From Echinometra lucunter (Eukaryota > Echinodermata > Echinoidea > Camarodonta > Echinometridae), in the NCBI GenBank assembly GCA_029962745.1, contig CM057162.1:22991402-23055401 (forward strand): a stretch of DNA of 64,000 nt. The letters run 5' to 3'. Shown piece after piece: positions 1 to 57,562 of the stretch (position 1 is the stretch's first letter; every line of letters begins with the position of its first letter). A program made the translations under genes and the position numbers. Under the pieces are notes generated by a model. It ran no database searches, had not been told where the DNA came from, and saw only the letters and a program-made list of their open reading frames with translations.

Positions 1-501
1 ATGAAACATAACACAAGAAGAAATCTCCTGCTCTTCACATCCGTGTTTTGCTTTGGAGATGTTTTCTTCTTCATCCATGACGAGACAAGAGCTCTGAAAC
101 TTTTCAGCAGGGCAGACAGCTCAATTTAGAATCTAGACAGTTTCACCGTGGGTATCGCTTTCACTGCCAAGAGGTCGACCAACGCTATCGGTACAGACAG
201 ACAACCATCACTCCTTCGCATTCTCTTTACCAAAGTGATGGTACATGTATATTTATGTATCTTTGAAAATAATTCTCCTAGAGATTGGCTTACTTGATCC
301 TCCTGAAGGCTGTAACAAATGAATTTTGAAGGGAATTTCTTGAATATTCATAAATTCAGCATGTTCTCGCTCTCAGATTTCAGCTTGGGAGCTGTCTTTA
401 GTATGCATGTTAAATGACAGAAACCTGTCTATTCCTGCATGTTTTGCTTTGTCTCACACGAAATCTGTCGAATGTTTGAAAAGGATATACGTAATTCCCA
501 G

Positions 502-715
502 GCCCCTAAAACTCTGCCATTTTGACCAAATTCATGAGAAGGCCGACCTAAGCACCCATCAGCATTCATTTTGTAAGATGCTTCCAACGAGTAGCATGGC
601 GATAACGGGTGCTTATCTGCCCCTTCAAATGATCCGAAAGAGGCAAGGCCTAATGCCATACGTGTGATAACCGCGCGTGCTGCTTTCCGTCTAGTAAATT
701 TATCATATGTCTGTG
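502..715. repeat. Dispersed repeat family A, copy 1
   Basis: Starts CCCCTAAAACTCTGCC and ends near GTCTAGTAAATTTATC. Similar blocks occur at 30242-30553, 46076-46447 and 48106-48508, sharing ACGGGTGCTTATC-like and GCGGGGCCTAATGCCAT-like segments. No terminal inverted repeat was recognised. Confidence 0.8.
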
Positions 716-1082
716 GTTATTCCCAAACACCTATTTCAGAAAAAAATATCACACCAGTCAGTTAAGTGTTGACATAATCTCCGTCACTGATTTTCATGCC
801 TCCACCTGAAGGTGGTGCTGCAAGAATTTGCCCATATTCACAAAGTTTGTTTAAACCTCCATATTAAAGCGTGCTATTAGCGTGTATTGCCCATAAGGCC
901 ATATGCACACTTAAGAAAAGTCCCATCTTTCCTCTGCACTTGCATTCGTGAAATCAACCACTCACAAAAATGTCTCTGACCTTGGGATTCGCGAAAAATA
1001 TCTGTACGTGGAAATATTGGCTTAAAAATTCAGGTCAGGCTGTTATAATGCATAACGGTGTCTGAATAGAAGGAATCCAGAG

Positions 1083-1296
1083 TGGTGTTTCACAAAGAGT
1101 GAAGTTTGACTTAAAGTTGCACATAAATTCCTAGTTGCATGCTATATATACTAAGCATTACCACATTGGTCAGATCATGCTCAGGGAATGCGTGCTATTG
1201 AAAGTTCATCAATGAGATTACACATTCAATACGGGATACGCATTGGGGCTTACACATGACTCTAAGTCAAGCTCTTTGTGAAAACACCCCCCCCCC
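1083..1296. mobile_element. Foldback MITE with GTGTTTCACAAAG ends
   Basis: Left end GTGTTTCACAAAGAG, right end CTCTTTGTGAAAACACC, inverted over about 30 bp including GACTTA. Related to the longer foldback at 52951-53260. Confidence 0.65.
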
Positions 1297-1460
1297 TGTT
1301 TACATACATTAGTTGTTGCTATGTTTAGCAAGCCTCTGGCAAGTTTCTTAGTCATCGAGGGAAACTAACATAAGTAAACAGGTTATTAGTGCTTGAAATT
1401 GCTGAGTACCCATATGCATTTATAGAGTACCAATATATAAAAGCATCTCTTCCACGCATC

Positions 1461-1621
1461 AGGATCCTGTTTCATAAAAAGTTGTTATGATAGCAACTCC
1501 TGCAGGAATGGTAACTACCATGCTAAAAGTGAAAATGCTGCTTCCTGATTGGCTTTTATAATGAAAGTTGTCATTCCAGCACGAGTCATTATCATAACAA
1601 CTTTTTATGAAATGGGGCCCA
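1461..1621. mobile_element. MITE with TTTCATAAAA ends, copy 1
   Basis: Ends read CCTGTTTCATAAAAAGTTG and the inverse of CAACTTTTTATGAAATGGG. Related inverted-end elements with GGGCCC edges and a core GATTGGCT segment occur at 16722-16874, 40484-40622 and 51546-51694. Confidence 0.75.
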
Positions 1622-2187
1622 GGTGTGCATGCTCCACGGTTAGTTGCTGGTATAGCAATCAAATTCCTAACTTCAAGTTTAATCCAGCACCTACCACTGT
1701 TATACGTGTACCAGTAACCTAAATCTGCATCAATGCCACCCGTAAAGGTTATGAAATTTTGGTATATTATCAAAAACTGATCAACAGATTTCTTTGCTTT
1801 TAGCTGCTCACTAGCCAAGGTACATGTAAAAGCTAAACTAAAATGCTTTGAAGATGTTTCCTCCTGAAGTTGAATGCCAAGCATGATATGAAAGCCTTGA
1901 AAGGTAAAAAATACTTTTGATTGCAGGGCAGCGATCGATAGTCAACAATGTCACGTGCATCACACAGTGCTTGACTGCCTGCACATGTGTTAAACCAATG
2001 AGAGTTCTATTGTGTGATAAGCACAACAAAGTGAAGTGACTGTTGTGTGGGGGGCTGAGTGTAACCATTTTATTGTGTTACTTTCACACATTTTCACTAA
2101 AATTCACCGAAAATCATGAATGGAATATCACTCATATATTTTTATGCAAGGTGGACAATGCCAATTGTGTTTTTGCTACCAAAACCG

Positions 2188-2594
2188 TCCATTCGTGACA
2201 GGAATTATTTAAAGCCTAATTTGATAAGCTTCTATTCTTCAAATTGGGAACAACAACATTCTTATTTTATTGCTACATTTTTTTATAAAATGTCATGTAT
2301 CTGAAATGAATATAAATTGACAGAAATTATGATGAGAAGTCAAAAAGGTGCCAATTTGGAGGGGAAAACGGTGATTTTAAACCTTCTATCACATTGCCAA
2401 CTTAAGGATTTTAATGCTTAATTTCCTTTTAAAAATTTTCAGCATCAAACAACGAATATTGATGCAACCAAAATGGGCACAGTTTGTGTAGAATTTTTTG
2501 CTCTTTCTGCTCATGTATTTGGTATGATTTTTAGGGCTTTGCATCAACAGATATTAGGCCAAACTACAAAATGTGGACCTCTGTCACGAATGGG
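2188..2594 (-). mobile_element. piggyBac-like MITE, decayed copy
   Basis: Reverse-oriented relative of 39955-40362. Right end CTGTCACGAATGGG followed by TTAA; left end TCCATTCGTGACAG with its TTAA lost. No coding capacity. Confidence 0.75.
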
Positions 2595-3977
2595 TTAATC
2601 AATTTCTTTGACAAACCAAAGCTGAAGGCATTTTCAATCTCTTCATAGTTCTAAGGGAATCACGTGGCATCATAGTGTTCAATTCACAGTTAATGTGAAA
2701 GCACCCCGGGTAGTTGCAAAATCTTGAAGTAAAAAAATGAGAATGCAATAACTGAAATTCCACTGTTAAAAGGTCATAAAAGCCCCTGTGGGGTGTAGAA
2801 CCTGAGATCCCATCTAGGTATGCAATTCCTTTGGGCCTGGGTCGTGCTTGTTAAGATGACTTGAATGCTAAAAGGTCATATAACCCCAAGGTGTATCTGT
2901 AATCCAGTATTGTCAAGTCAGTGACATAAAACAGTGATGTTAAATGATTTCTGGAAGAGGGGAACATGTCAAGGGACTTCTTAGTGCAAGGAGGCTACTG
3001 ATTACATGCCCTGTAATATAGGTCACAGCCAAGTTCAAATATCTGAAATGAATGATGAAATTATAAACTCCTGATGTAATTTTGTTTTCATCTGGTCTGG
3101 GTTGTAAGTCGGATGGAAGCTTTCCAATGGCATGGATAATGTATTGATTTAAGAAGTCTTTATTAAAATTCTCCTTATTAAAACATGGTTTCAAGTGTGT
3201 TTTGACAATGACTGTTTTGTATTGATGTCAAAAAAGAGAAAATAATGTTAATTTATGAATTACTGTCAAAAAAGATATTTTACATGTATGTTTCGTATTA
3301 TTTTGGAAATAAAAAACTTGAACTTGAACTGTGTCTCCATGATGGATCAAGGCCTACATGTAGGCCCGTATTAATAAAACCTTCAAAGTGAACCCATCGC
3401 TGTGAGGAAATACTACATGGCAAGCCCCAAAAGGAGTTTTCTGAGCAATTACCTGGGTCATAACAAATATGATGCCATAGCTGAAAGTCCTCTCTCACGA
3501 GAGTAGGCCAATGGATATCTCCTACATTATCTTCCTGAGCTTTTTGGCGGAACAATCCAATGAATTATTCATGAACTGTTATCAGTGTAATTGGTTTCAT
3601 GATAGATCGTTAAAGCACGCACTTTACGATTTCATTTATTCCAGCTTTCAAATCTGTGCCTGCCTTTTTCAAAATTGCATTAGGGTAATTGACATTTTCT
3701 GATTTGGGGGGAAACAGTCCGATTATTTCTGAGTTCAGCCTTAGTTCAAGGATTTAATGTGATCATAGGATGAGCTTGCCTCTGCCATTTAGCCATAATG
3801 AGGAATGAGAAAAAAAAGGGGGGGGGGGGCAAGGTGGTGGTAAGAGGGCCAGGGGAGAGAGTAGAGATAGAGAAGAGAGAGAGAGAGAGAGAAAGAGAGA
3901 GGGAAAGAGAGAGGGAGAATAGGTGTAATGGGGACATCAGGCCTCTGCAAGGTTTGGTTTAATAGTGGTCAATTTAA

Positions 3978-4240
3978 AGGAGAATGAAACCCTGGGGAAA
4001 TGTCCATTTTTAATGAAAAGAGAGTATAGAGAGTTCAAGCAATTTAAGAAGAAGGTTCTGTCAAAATTGGTTACAAAATGAGAAAGTTATGACAGTTGGA
4101 AGATTCTGAATTTACTTTCTATGGCGATCCTCAAAATGGCACTGTTGCTCCAAAATGGCAGGTTTTGAAGGACAACCCTCATTATGTTTTTGTACACAAA
4201 ATTGCATAGTTTCTCCATTATCTCTAAAGATGCTTGGAAG
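3978..4240. mobile_element. TTAA foldback element, half copy
   Basis: After TTAA (3974-3977) begins AGGAGAATGAAACCCTGGGG, homologous to the left arm of the full foldback at 18903-19470. The right arm is absent. Confidence 0.7.
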
Positions 4241-4299
4241 GAATATCACACAATCTCACACACATATCTTTCTATGGAAGGTGGACAATGTGAAACCAG

Positions 4300-4806
4300 C
4301 ACCGCTTTCAGACACACCAACTTATCGTATATTCATACGACGTATTAATATGACACCTTTCAGATGCAACGCCCCGTTATCCGATAATCGTACAGGAGCA
4401 TTCAGACCTCGCGCTCAGTCAGACTTTCGTGGGAAGCTCATGAATATGTACGAGTCTCTCCCTTGCGCAGTATGAACTTCATGCGGGCTTTGCGCTTCGT
4501 GTTTATGTTGCGTTGTGCTGGACTCATCTACAGTAGAGTCAAGGTCGGGCCCTAAGCGCACGTTGCGAATAAGTCCCGCCTACTTATACGACGTACGGAT
4601 ATGAGAGCATCCAGACGTGAATTTATATCATATGGATATAGGATAATCGTACAAAAAGATGCCCAAACCATTGTTTCGATATACATCGTATATTGAAACG
4701 ATGTATCAATATAAGAGCATTCAGACGCGAAAAAATGCCCTATATCCATACATTGTATATTCATACGTCGTATATCGATACGAGAACTCTCTCGTCTGAA
4801 AGCGGG
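4300..4806. mobile_element. MITE with CCGCTTTCAGAC ends
   Basis: Ends CACCGCTTTCAGAC and GTCTGAAAGCGG are inverted, and both arms then carry ATTCATACGACGTAT-like text. The inside repeats GAGCATTCAGAC/GAGCATCCAGACG and ATACGA words. No clear target duplication. Confidence 0.6.
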
Positions 4807-4960
4807 GTACATTGTCTACTAGTACATGTACTTGATCAGTTTAATGCAAATTTTCCTTTTGGTACCAAAACTGGAGACTAGCTTTGAAATGAAAATGAAT
4901 TGAAAAATTCCCTCTGAAATCATACACTGTTTCTTTTCTTTTTCTTTGCATTTTCTGTAG

Positions 4961-49537
<44,577 letters not shown>

Positions 49538-50107
49538 CAATTTCTGTCCCGTTTTTTTTTTCCAGTCGGAGGATTCTGTCCAAAGCCCCACTATCTATTT
49601 GACAGTCTGCAAATTATTGTCCAGAATGCTCTGTAAAGCATAATAGATTTCTCTTCCTCTTCATATGGTTTTTCAGCATACCCATAATTTTTGGTCCCTC
49701 ATTCAGCTTAAACTCCTGGAAGTCAGTCCGTAGGGAAGACTCAAACCACTGTCTCATGATATATATGAAGACAAGGTTTGTTATCATAAGTCACGTCAGA
49801 GCCCAATTTGACCGCAGCCTAGATCGGGATTCCTGCACAGTGTCTTTTGTTCCACTAATCCCTTCTAATGCTCCTGTCCTTTTGAAGATAAAACAGTGGG
49901 GATCGGGAAAGCTGATGTGAATACCCGCGGCGGAGAAGCCGATAAGAACTAATGGATGCACCTTTTGATAAGCTACCTAATAATAATGTTGGTAACAATT
50001 ATTGTAGTAATACGAATAATAACAAAATTGGATTCTTGTAGAGCACTCTTGTCCATCATGCCAGTTGCTCCAGTATAACCCTGGCTCTCTGTGAGCTACC
50101 CATACCA

Positions 50108-50285
50108 GGGAGGTGTTTCACGAAGCTGTGTGCAAAGTTACGCATGACTGTAAGAATGACTTAACTATGAACAGCCAAATGCTATTCCCAAGGTTTTTTG
50201 TTATGTTCACAGAATGTGACTGTATTTCCCTTAATCTCAATTAAATTGTTGGCAAAAACTATATTCTACATTAGCGAAGGAGAGC
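50108..50285. mobile_element. Foldback MITE family C, partial copy
   Basis: GGGAGGTGTTTCACGAAGCTG then GTTACGCATGACTGTAAG, homologous to the left half of 48603-48926; the right half is absent. Confidence 0.65.
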
Positions 50286-51113
50286 ATCACTTTTTGAAGT
50301 ATTACCACCCCTACGTATGGCATTGGTCAGAGAAATCAACCCATTGATTGAATTAGCTATGACCATGGTTCCCAACATTTTTGAAAATCAGTTCGTGTAC
50401 CTGGATGAAATTGAAGAATTCTTATTCAGTAATTATCAGGACGTATAAGCACCTGCATGCACATTTTATCTGTAACTAATTTGGCCTTTGATTACAAAAT
50501 CGATAAAGTCAGCTGTGTCCATTGGTGTTCTGATTGTGAATGCTGATTGGAAATCTAGTGTAATTGCAAAGGGTGTTCAGTCTTAAAAGAAGTGATAAGT
50601 CTATTTTTTTTAAAATCTGGGCTTCTATAGTCTGCCCTCCTCTGACAGAAGCAAGCAAGTGACAAAAGTGACATTTCCAGTAAAAGAGCAAAATGTATCT
50701 GTCATTTACACTGACGACGGTGCAATACCATGATGTCTTGCCTAACATATCTCTTAGCAGGATAAGTGTTCATGCATAGAAATTGGCCTGGAAGAAGGGC
50801 ACTCCAGGTAAAATATGTCAGTGTCAGTAAGTCAAATTTGGTTGATATGCCACTTGCTCCCTTTTGTCAAAGAAGGTCAGTCGTAAGTGAGCCAGTAATT
50901 TCATCATACTTTGATATTCTTGATGGTGGAATTATTGTACAAGGGCTTACCATTCTCGTCATGTGCTGCAAGTAGGTGTATATGTAGTATATGAGGTCTG
51001 ACTGTTAGTAATGATGTTACTACTAAAACCCATTTGATATTATGAGCTGCAGTTGGGTTTATTGCCTTAGATGTAGTCTTCACTTTAGAAACTTTTATCC
51101 TCTTTCTTTTCAT

Positions 51114-51215
51114 TCATCATCATCATCATCATCATCACCATCATCATTACCATCATCATCACCATCATCATCGTCACCATCATCATTATCATCATCATCA
51201 TCATCATCATTGGCA
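51114..51215. repeat. (CAT)n microsatellite
   Basis: About 100 bp of CATCATCAC/CATCATTAC repeats. Confidence 0.95.
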
Positions 51216-51545
51216 GCATTATCAAATCATCACCATTCTTTTATCTTTTCTTTTTTTCTGTTTATTTTTGTAAACCTTTCGTCTTGTCATGCTTTCTTTT
51301 TGTTCTATTCCCTTTTCACTGATCTTGTCTTATCGTGGCTTATTAATTGTGGCGTATGTGTGTATTTGAATGCCTCACGTTTTTGCCACGTAGTGAATAC
51401 ACCTTGTCACTGCACCTAGTACCATACAAGTAAATGCAAGGTCAAGTCTAGGCTGTTTGCAATTCATTTGTAGGCTTGGTGAAACATAGCACATTGAATG
51501 ATGTTCTCCCAAATAATGGGTTCATCAGCGGGATAACATTATACC

Positions 51546-51694
51546 TGGGCCCCATTTCATAAAATTTGTTATCCATAACAAGTTGCAATACCTGTTACAA
51601 GCTACTGAAATCCTTGCATCTGATTGGCTGAGAGCACATCTGCCATAGAAATGTGGCAGTTGTTAACTGATAACAAGTTATGAAACAGGGCCCT
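51546..51694. mobile_element. MITE with TTTCATAAAA ends, copy 4
   Basis: CTGGGCCCCATTTCATAAAA left, TTATGAAACAGGGCCC right, with CATCTGATTGGCTGAGAGC inside. Intergenic, downstream of JAK. Confidence 0.75.
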
Positions 51695-52950
51695 AATATA
51701 CCAGTATACTCTATGTGGGAGTGAGGGGGGGGGGGGGGGCGGCCAGTTTGGGCACATTATTTATCGGTAGCTATGAAGGGGTAGAGAAGAAAGATTTACA
51801 CCCTGAATATATGCCTGTAATCACAAAGTTTGCGGAGTTCTTTTTATGAATCCTCATGTACATGTTTGCTAGTTGGAACAAACTAACTCCCAAGCATAGA
51901 CTGTTTCTACTCAATGTATTTTTTTATGCAAGATTCAATCAGTTCTGACAGAGAGCAGCTGTAATAGAAGCCATCTTGTCAGTCATGTCGGATGAAAATG
52001 ATTAAAAGTATTCAAGAAGATGATTTAAATCATTATCAGTAGTAGACTACTCAGGGCAAAAAATAGTAATCCTTGTAACATGCAGAGAGTCATCTATGAA
52101 ATGAGAAAACTCAGCCTATCCTAATATATGGCACGTCTAAGAAAAACTAAACAGAGTTTATGAGGATATTGATATGATTTTCTGCCCGCACTATTTCATT
52201 GCCCAATAAACAGTATGATATTACAGATTATGACATGATGTGTGTACAGTGCAGTTTGTGCATTTTCCTACTAATATGAGAATTGGAGACCCTGCATCAT
52301 AAACATAAAGATAATGCAATGTTACATTTGTTGAGGGTTTATTATGATAAATGTTATTATTTATTTTTACATTATTTCAACTGCACCAATTTCTTACATA
52401 TACTTCATACATTTATAAAAGTCTGTCTGTTCACAACTTTTTATGTTGTTCGCTCGTGGAAAGAGCTGCGTTTACATGTAGATGAAATATATGTATGAGA
52501 TATATGTTTTACACATTTATGAAAGAAGGATCTATCTATGTATTTTTCTATGTGTGAGATGTATTTTGATGTACTGTTATTTGTAAAGTGAATCATATTC
52601 ATGTACATGTCTTGAGACTGTTAAGTCATCAAACTTTGTAGAATTTGAGTCCTTTTTGAGTGGTGGACAGGGCACATCTGAATGCATTGTACAATAAAGC
52701 AGGAATGCAAGCCTCAACCATATGTGAACATGAAACCTTGTTCCTTCATGATAACATAGAGCACTTTTACTACTAGGCATCAGTTTTATTAACCTGTTGA
52801 CTACTTAATTCTAAATTTCCTGTAGACTTTGTACAAGGGCCACTCATATTCAGTAGCAAATGGGTTAAACATCAAATTTCCGTATGTGAACAAAGCTGTA
52901 ATAGTCTTAAAGGAGCTTAGCAAGACTGAATGGCATGAAAAGACACATCT

Positions 52951-53260
52951 GGGGGTGTTTCACAAAGACTAAGATTGACTCAAATCGCACTTGACTATGG
53001 TTGGCCAATGGCCATTCATGCCACTGTTTGCTTTCACCATCGGTCTCTCAAGGGATGTGCAAATCATTGTCACAAATTGAAGAATTTACATTTTTTATTT
53101 TCTTCATCAATGAACTATAAAAAATTGTCATTTCTGCAGATTTGTGACCATGATTTGCAAATCCATTGAGAGATCCATGGTGAAAGAAAACAGTCGCATG
53201 AATGGCCAACCATAGTTAAGTGCGATTTTAGTCAATCTTAGTCTTTGTGAAACACTCCCC
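52951..53260. mobile_element. Foldback MITE, 310 bp, arms of about 140 bp
   Basis: GGGGGTGTTTCACAAAGACT at left is mirrored by AGTCTTTGTGAAACACTCCCC at right; arms match along almost the whole element with a short AT-rich loop. If transcribed it would form a long hairpin. Confidence 0.85.
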
Positions 53261-54421
53261 CTGGAACATAGACAATACATGTAGTATGCATTTTGTGTTC
53301 CGTGTCTGTACATTTCATGAAGCTAAGGTGTAAGTTTAATTAAGATTACAATTTCATTAATCAATGATGTTCCTTTTGAATCATTTGAAATGTAAAATCA
53401 GAGATGTTGTTGGGCTTTTCATGGCTTTTTGTTCACATTATTGAGTCAGCCTTGATATGAGGTATAGGTGGATTGCTCCTGCCTGCATGATTTTTCTCTA
53501 CAAATGCATGATTTTTCTCTGCAAGTTGGAAGTGTATATTACATTGTTATTGCTTACTGTCACCATTCTAAACCTAATCACTGTTATTTGCAGGTTGTGA
53601 TGTATCATTCTTTGCAACCCACATGAATTGTGAATTATTTCAAAATATGGTTTTAGATAATTAGGCTTTGCTGTCTGCAAGAGGTTGGAATGTTTTGGGG
53701 GTTTTTTTTGAGAGGGGTGTGGGGGGGGGGGGGGGGGGAGAGGGGCTGACTTGATACACCATGTTTGCATGTGCTCTGTAGATATTACAACTTCACATGT
53801 ATATGTTCAACATATGCCCTCTTTTTTCCCATATATGTGTATATTGCTACAGATCTGCAATATGTTATGATGTGGTATATATGTTAAAGTCTCTTTTGTT
53901 GACATAATATGGAATTGTACATGTATAGATTGTCTTTTTTCCTCTCCGATACTATCATGTAACTTCATAAAGTGACTGTCTTGTAAAAACTATATGGTAT
54001 ATCAATATGTGTTGTTTTGCATGGCAATTATGTATGTATGTAAATTAGCCTGTAACAATTGTATGACAAGTATTTTTATACGTCTTTAATGCAATTTAAT
54101 GGATATGATATATATTTTTTTCATTAGATTTATGATCATTATTAGTAATGATTAAGCAAACATCATATGATTGGGTTATGGCACTGTTGTCTCACGTTTT
54201 TCGAATGCTTTAGGGCATTAATCAGTATTATTTGCATGAATTGGGATACACAGTGCCCTCTTCCAACATTGCTAGAACCATACATAGTTCTACTATGTGG
54301 AAATCAAGCCACTTCAAATCACCGTTGGCTTGTAAATATTTCTTCTCTCTTGCGTCATCTCCTCTTTTTCTTTGTCTTTCCATTTTATACCCTCTTCCTT
54401 CCCTCTACCCATTGTCTCACC

Positions 54422-54450
54422 CCTCTCTCTCTCTCTCTTCTCTTTCTCTA

Positions 54451-54493
<43 letters not shown>

Positions 54494-54540
54494 TCTCTCT
54501 CTCTTCTCTTCTCTTTCTTCTCTATCTCTCTCTCTCTCTC

Positions 54541-54628
<88 letters not shown>
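54422..54628. repeat. (CT)n microsatellite, about 200 bp
   Basis: Long CT run with TTCT interruptions; the three overlapping Ser/Leu-rich open frames over it are artefacts. Confidence 0.97.
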
Positions 54629-54635
<7 letters not shown>

Positions 54636-56378
54636 TGCTACATGTATGTCCCAATTAAACTGTACTACATGTATATCAATGATGTTACTTTGCATGACAA
54701 ATTATGGTTTTTTGGGGGGTCATATTTCTCTACCTTTGTGTAATATTGTATCACGGTCTTTTGTTCCACAGCGGTTTTCTACACTCTAACTCACCTTCAT
54801 GTCTTACACTACCATTTTCCTCTTCTTTCAATTTCTCAACTTCTTAACTTCATATTTCCCTTGTTTGTTTGTGTTGATTAGTGTTGCCTAAATGCTAGTA
54901 TATCATGGATTGACCTGTCATACTTGTGTTCACACGTAGAATGTATGTGAAATATCAGTTCATAACATGACTCTTCTGTATTCATTATTGAAAGAATGAC
55001 AGTAAATCACTCACGGTCAGTCGCGTCTAATACAATCTAGCCTATTAAAATATGCACTATTTCTATACATTTTGCTTTGCTTGTTCATAAAATTGTACTA
55101 GAATTAATACTTCTTGCAGGATTCACAATAATGTTTTTATTTCTATTTTTTTTTAAAGAGGGGTCTTGAACTTAATTTAACGGTCTTTACAAAGTGTCTC
55201 ATTTGAATTTTGGTAAATTTAGACCCCCCCCCTCCAAAAAAAAAAAGAAAAAAAAATGTGGGGGTTTACCGAGGGGGGTTTTCCGCTTCATATCTGAACA
55301 AGCCTCAAAGCAAAAGCTAATGAAAGTTTGAAGAAAGATAGACAAAGCAGAGGTAAATCTTATGTGTAAGTTATTGTGTTTCCCATACGTTACCAAGTAT
55401 CAAGCAGTAGTAATGAACATTGCTATTATCAAATGTATGGTTGTACTTGTTATTTGTTCTTATCCCAGCTATAGTACACGGCTGTCAACATGTCGGAATC
55501 AGCAGGTGTACTAAAAATTTTTGATGGAGTTATGACCAAGTACATTTGGTATAGTCTGTTGCCAGTGTTAAGTTGCTTTGACTTTGTTGCAGTCAATGGA
55601 CATCAAATATTTTCTTTGGAAAATATCAGCTTATTTTCAATTTCAGATGATAACGAAAAGGGACTATATATATATGTCAATGATTTCCGTAGCCTGTGAT
55701 ATATCAGTGAAACAAATTAATTTTGGGACAAGGGTAATTTGGGAAGTTTATGGAATCAGTCCTAGGACCTGCCGCATATGTGAAGATTTATGATGACATT
55801 TAGACTTGTGAAAGCAAATTGTCTTCAAAGCTTAGTCCCTCTCCCCTTCATATTAAATTTAGAAGTGATTTGATCCTTCCACACTTATGGGCATTTTTCT
55901 TGAAATCCCTTGTTTGTGTACAGACCATTTCTCTCAACAATAAAACATAGAATGGCTATTGAAATAGGATTACTGCTTCCCCTAATTGATGCTGTTAAAA
56001 GTGCTTACAGTATACTATACAGTAACAGTCTCTTTGCTTATAAATTAAGCAGAATTCATTTAAAGAGCAATCTTGTATTAAAGGAAGTGAAGTGCCCTCA
56101 TGAATCAATGAACAGTTAATCCATCTCATAAATATATCTTCTTTTTTACAATTAATAGATGTTCTCTCTTAATTTAAATATTAAATGCCTCATGTTATGT
56201 ATTCCATTCTTTCATTCTGTAGTTTGCTGAAGTTTGTTAATTCTACTTTTTTACTTTCTTTTTTTCCCAGTTTAAAGAGCCAGTACTGATTTTGTTTTGC
56301 TAGGTTTCTGTTTCTCATTGTCATTTCATTTTTGAAGACTTTTTCTTTAAGGATTGATACATTATTAAAAATGCAATA

Positions 56379-56569
56379 CAGTGGCGGATCCAGTCAAGGG
56401 CGCAAGATTCGCGTGCCCCCTCTGTTTTTTGAGAATCACTTATTGAACATACATGGTAATATAGTTACATCTAAGAAAATCGTTGTCTGTGCCCCCTCTT
56501 TTTTTTTTTTTTTCAAATTTGCTGTTTGCGCCCCCTCTGTTTACAAATCCTGGATCCGGGGTTGCACTA
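56379..56569. mobile_element. hAT-like MITE
   Basis: Left CAGTGGCGGATCCAG, right CTGGATCCGGGGTTGCACTA, imperfect inverted ends of the hAT type. An eight-base target duplication was not confirmed. Confidence 0.5.
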
Positions 56570-57284
56570 GACTGTATCCAGATGTTATTCTGTAGCAAGA
56601 TCCCTTTCAATATTTCTCTCCACTCTAGAAAAAAATATATGTAAAAATCTAAAAAGAATTGTAACTTCTTGTTCTATTGGCATTTTTTGTACCCCCAAAT
56701 GCATACCAACATGATAATGTTGAAAGACAATTTGTTGAATTTTAATCGATCATCGATGATTGAATACATTGATGCTGTATTGTGTGCATATCATGTTTGA
56801 AGTTAATTTGGATAAGTGATGATGAGGTTTGATATGTATGTAAAAGTATGTGTTGAGTATTGTATAGAATTAGACTTACTGTAATTGATTGTTATTGCAT
56901 GTTGTGTATCAAAAGTGTTTTTTATTTAAAATGATATACAATTTACGTGGTATACATGTATAATAAGTGCATTTCGCTCTGGCATTATGAGTGTTGTGTA
57001 CGCACAAATGTTCGTGCTTTTGTTGATCAAAGATGAAATATATTATTATGATTCTATCTCACGATGTGAAACCAAAATATAAATTGATATAACACTAAAT
57101 CTCTGCCTATTTATATGTTTTTGTATTGCTTTGTTTTCCTGTGTGGTTAGTGATACTGACATAAAACTTTTAAGAAAAAGCATCTTTTGTATATGTTTGA
57201 GAGATGTGGATTTTGGATTTAAAAGAGACATAGACATGACAGGAATTAGGCATGGAGATTGAGAAGAACTAGTAGAGAGAGAAG

Positions 57285-57324
<40 letters not shown>

Positions 57325-57490
57325 TCTAGATATAGAATATTTCCCCTCTTCTAATTGAAATTTTTTTAAATTTTGTTCACGAGATTCCCCTTTCCGCCAC
57401 TCCCCCCCCCCCCCCCCCCCCCCACCCCGTCAGAATCTGCCACTGATATTGGGCACATATGGCACACACTTCGCGAGTGGAGCTGCAGTG

Positions 57491-57504
57491 GTCGTTATAG
57501 CAAC
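57491..57504 (+). promoter_or_regulatory. RFX X-box in CFAP126 promoter
   Basis: GTCGTTATAGCAAC matches the 14-base X-box consensus GTHNYYATRRNAAC at every position, 139 bp before the ATG. RFX factors drive ciliary genes through proximal X-boxes, which fits the downstream gene. Function is inferred from motif, position and gene identity. Confidence 0.6.
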
Positions 57505-57510
57505 CGCCCA

Positions 57511-57562
57511 TTGTTTATGTACGCCCATTACACGTGTAGTATACGTCCGTGAATTGTTTACA
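57511..57562 (+). promoter_or_regulatory. Two forkhead-like sites in CFAP126 promoter
   Basis: TTGTTTATG at 57511-57519 and TTGTTTACA at 57554-57562 resemble forkhead sites. FOXJ1 is known to activate Flattop and other cilium genes. Such short motifs are common in AT-rich DNA; clustering beside the X-box is the main support. Confidence 0.4.

Larger units (their letters stand above)
1..4960. other. Sequence upstream of the first visible JAK exon; repeats, no coding exon found
   Basis: Probably a JAK intron. It holds a dispersed-repeat copy (502-715), foldback MITEs (1083-1296, 1461-1621), a piggyBac-like MITE copy (2188-2594), a GA microsatellite (3871-3922), half of a TTAA foldback (3978-4240) and a MITE (4300-4806). 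Short open frames here do not resemble FERM sequence. Confidence 0.7.

Noticed and set aside
60..240. Possible upstream FERM exon
   Set aside because: Short open stretches exist but have no FERM similarity by eye and no proper donor.
407..667. 86-codon frame near the window start
   Set aside because: It overlaps dispersed repeat family A, whose other copies do not keep the frame open.
54167..54789. Overlapping Ser/Leu-rich frames
   Set aside because: A CT microsatellite reads open in several frames; no domain and no conserved features.
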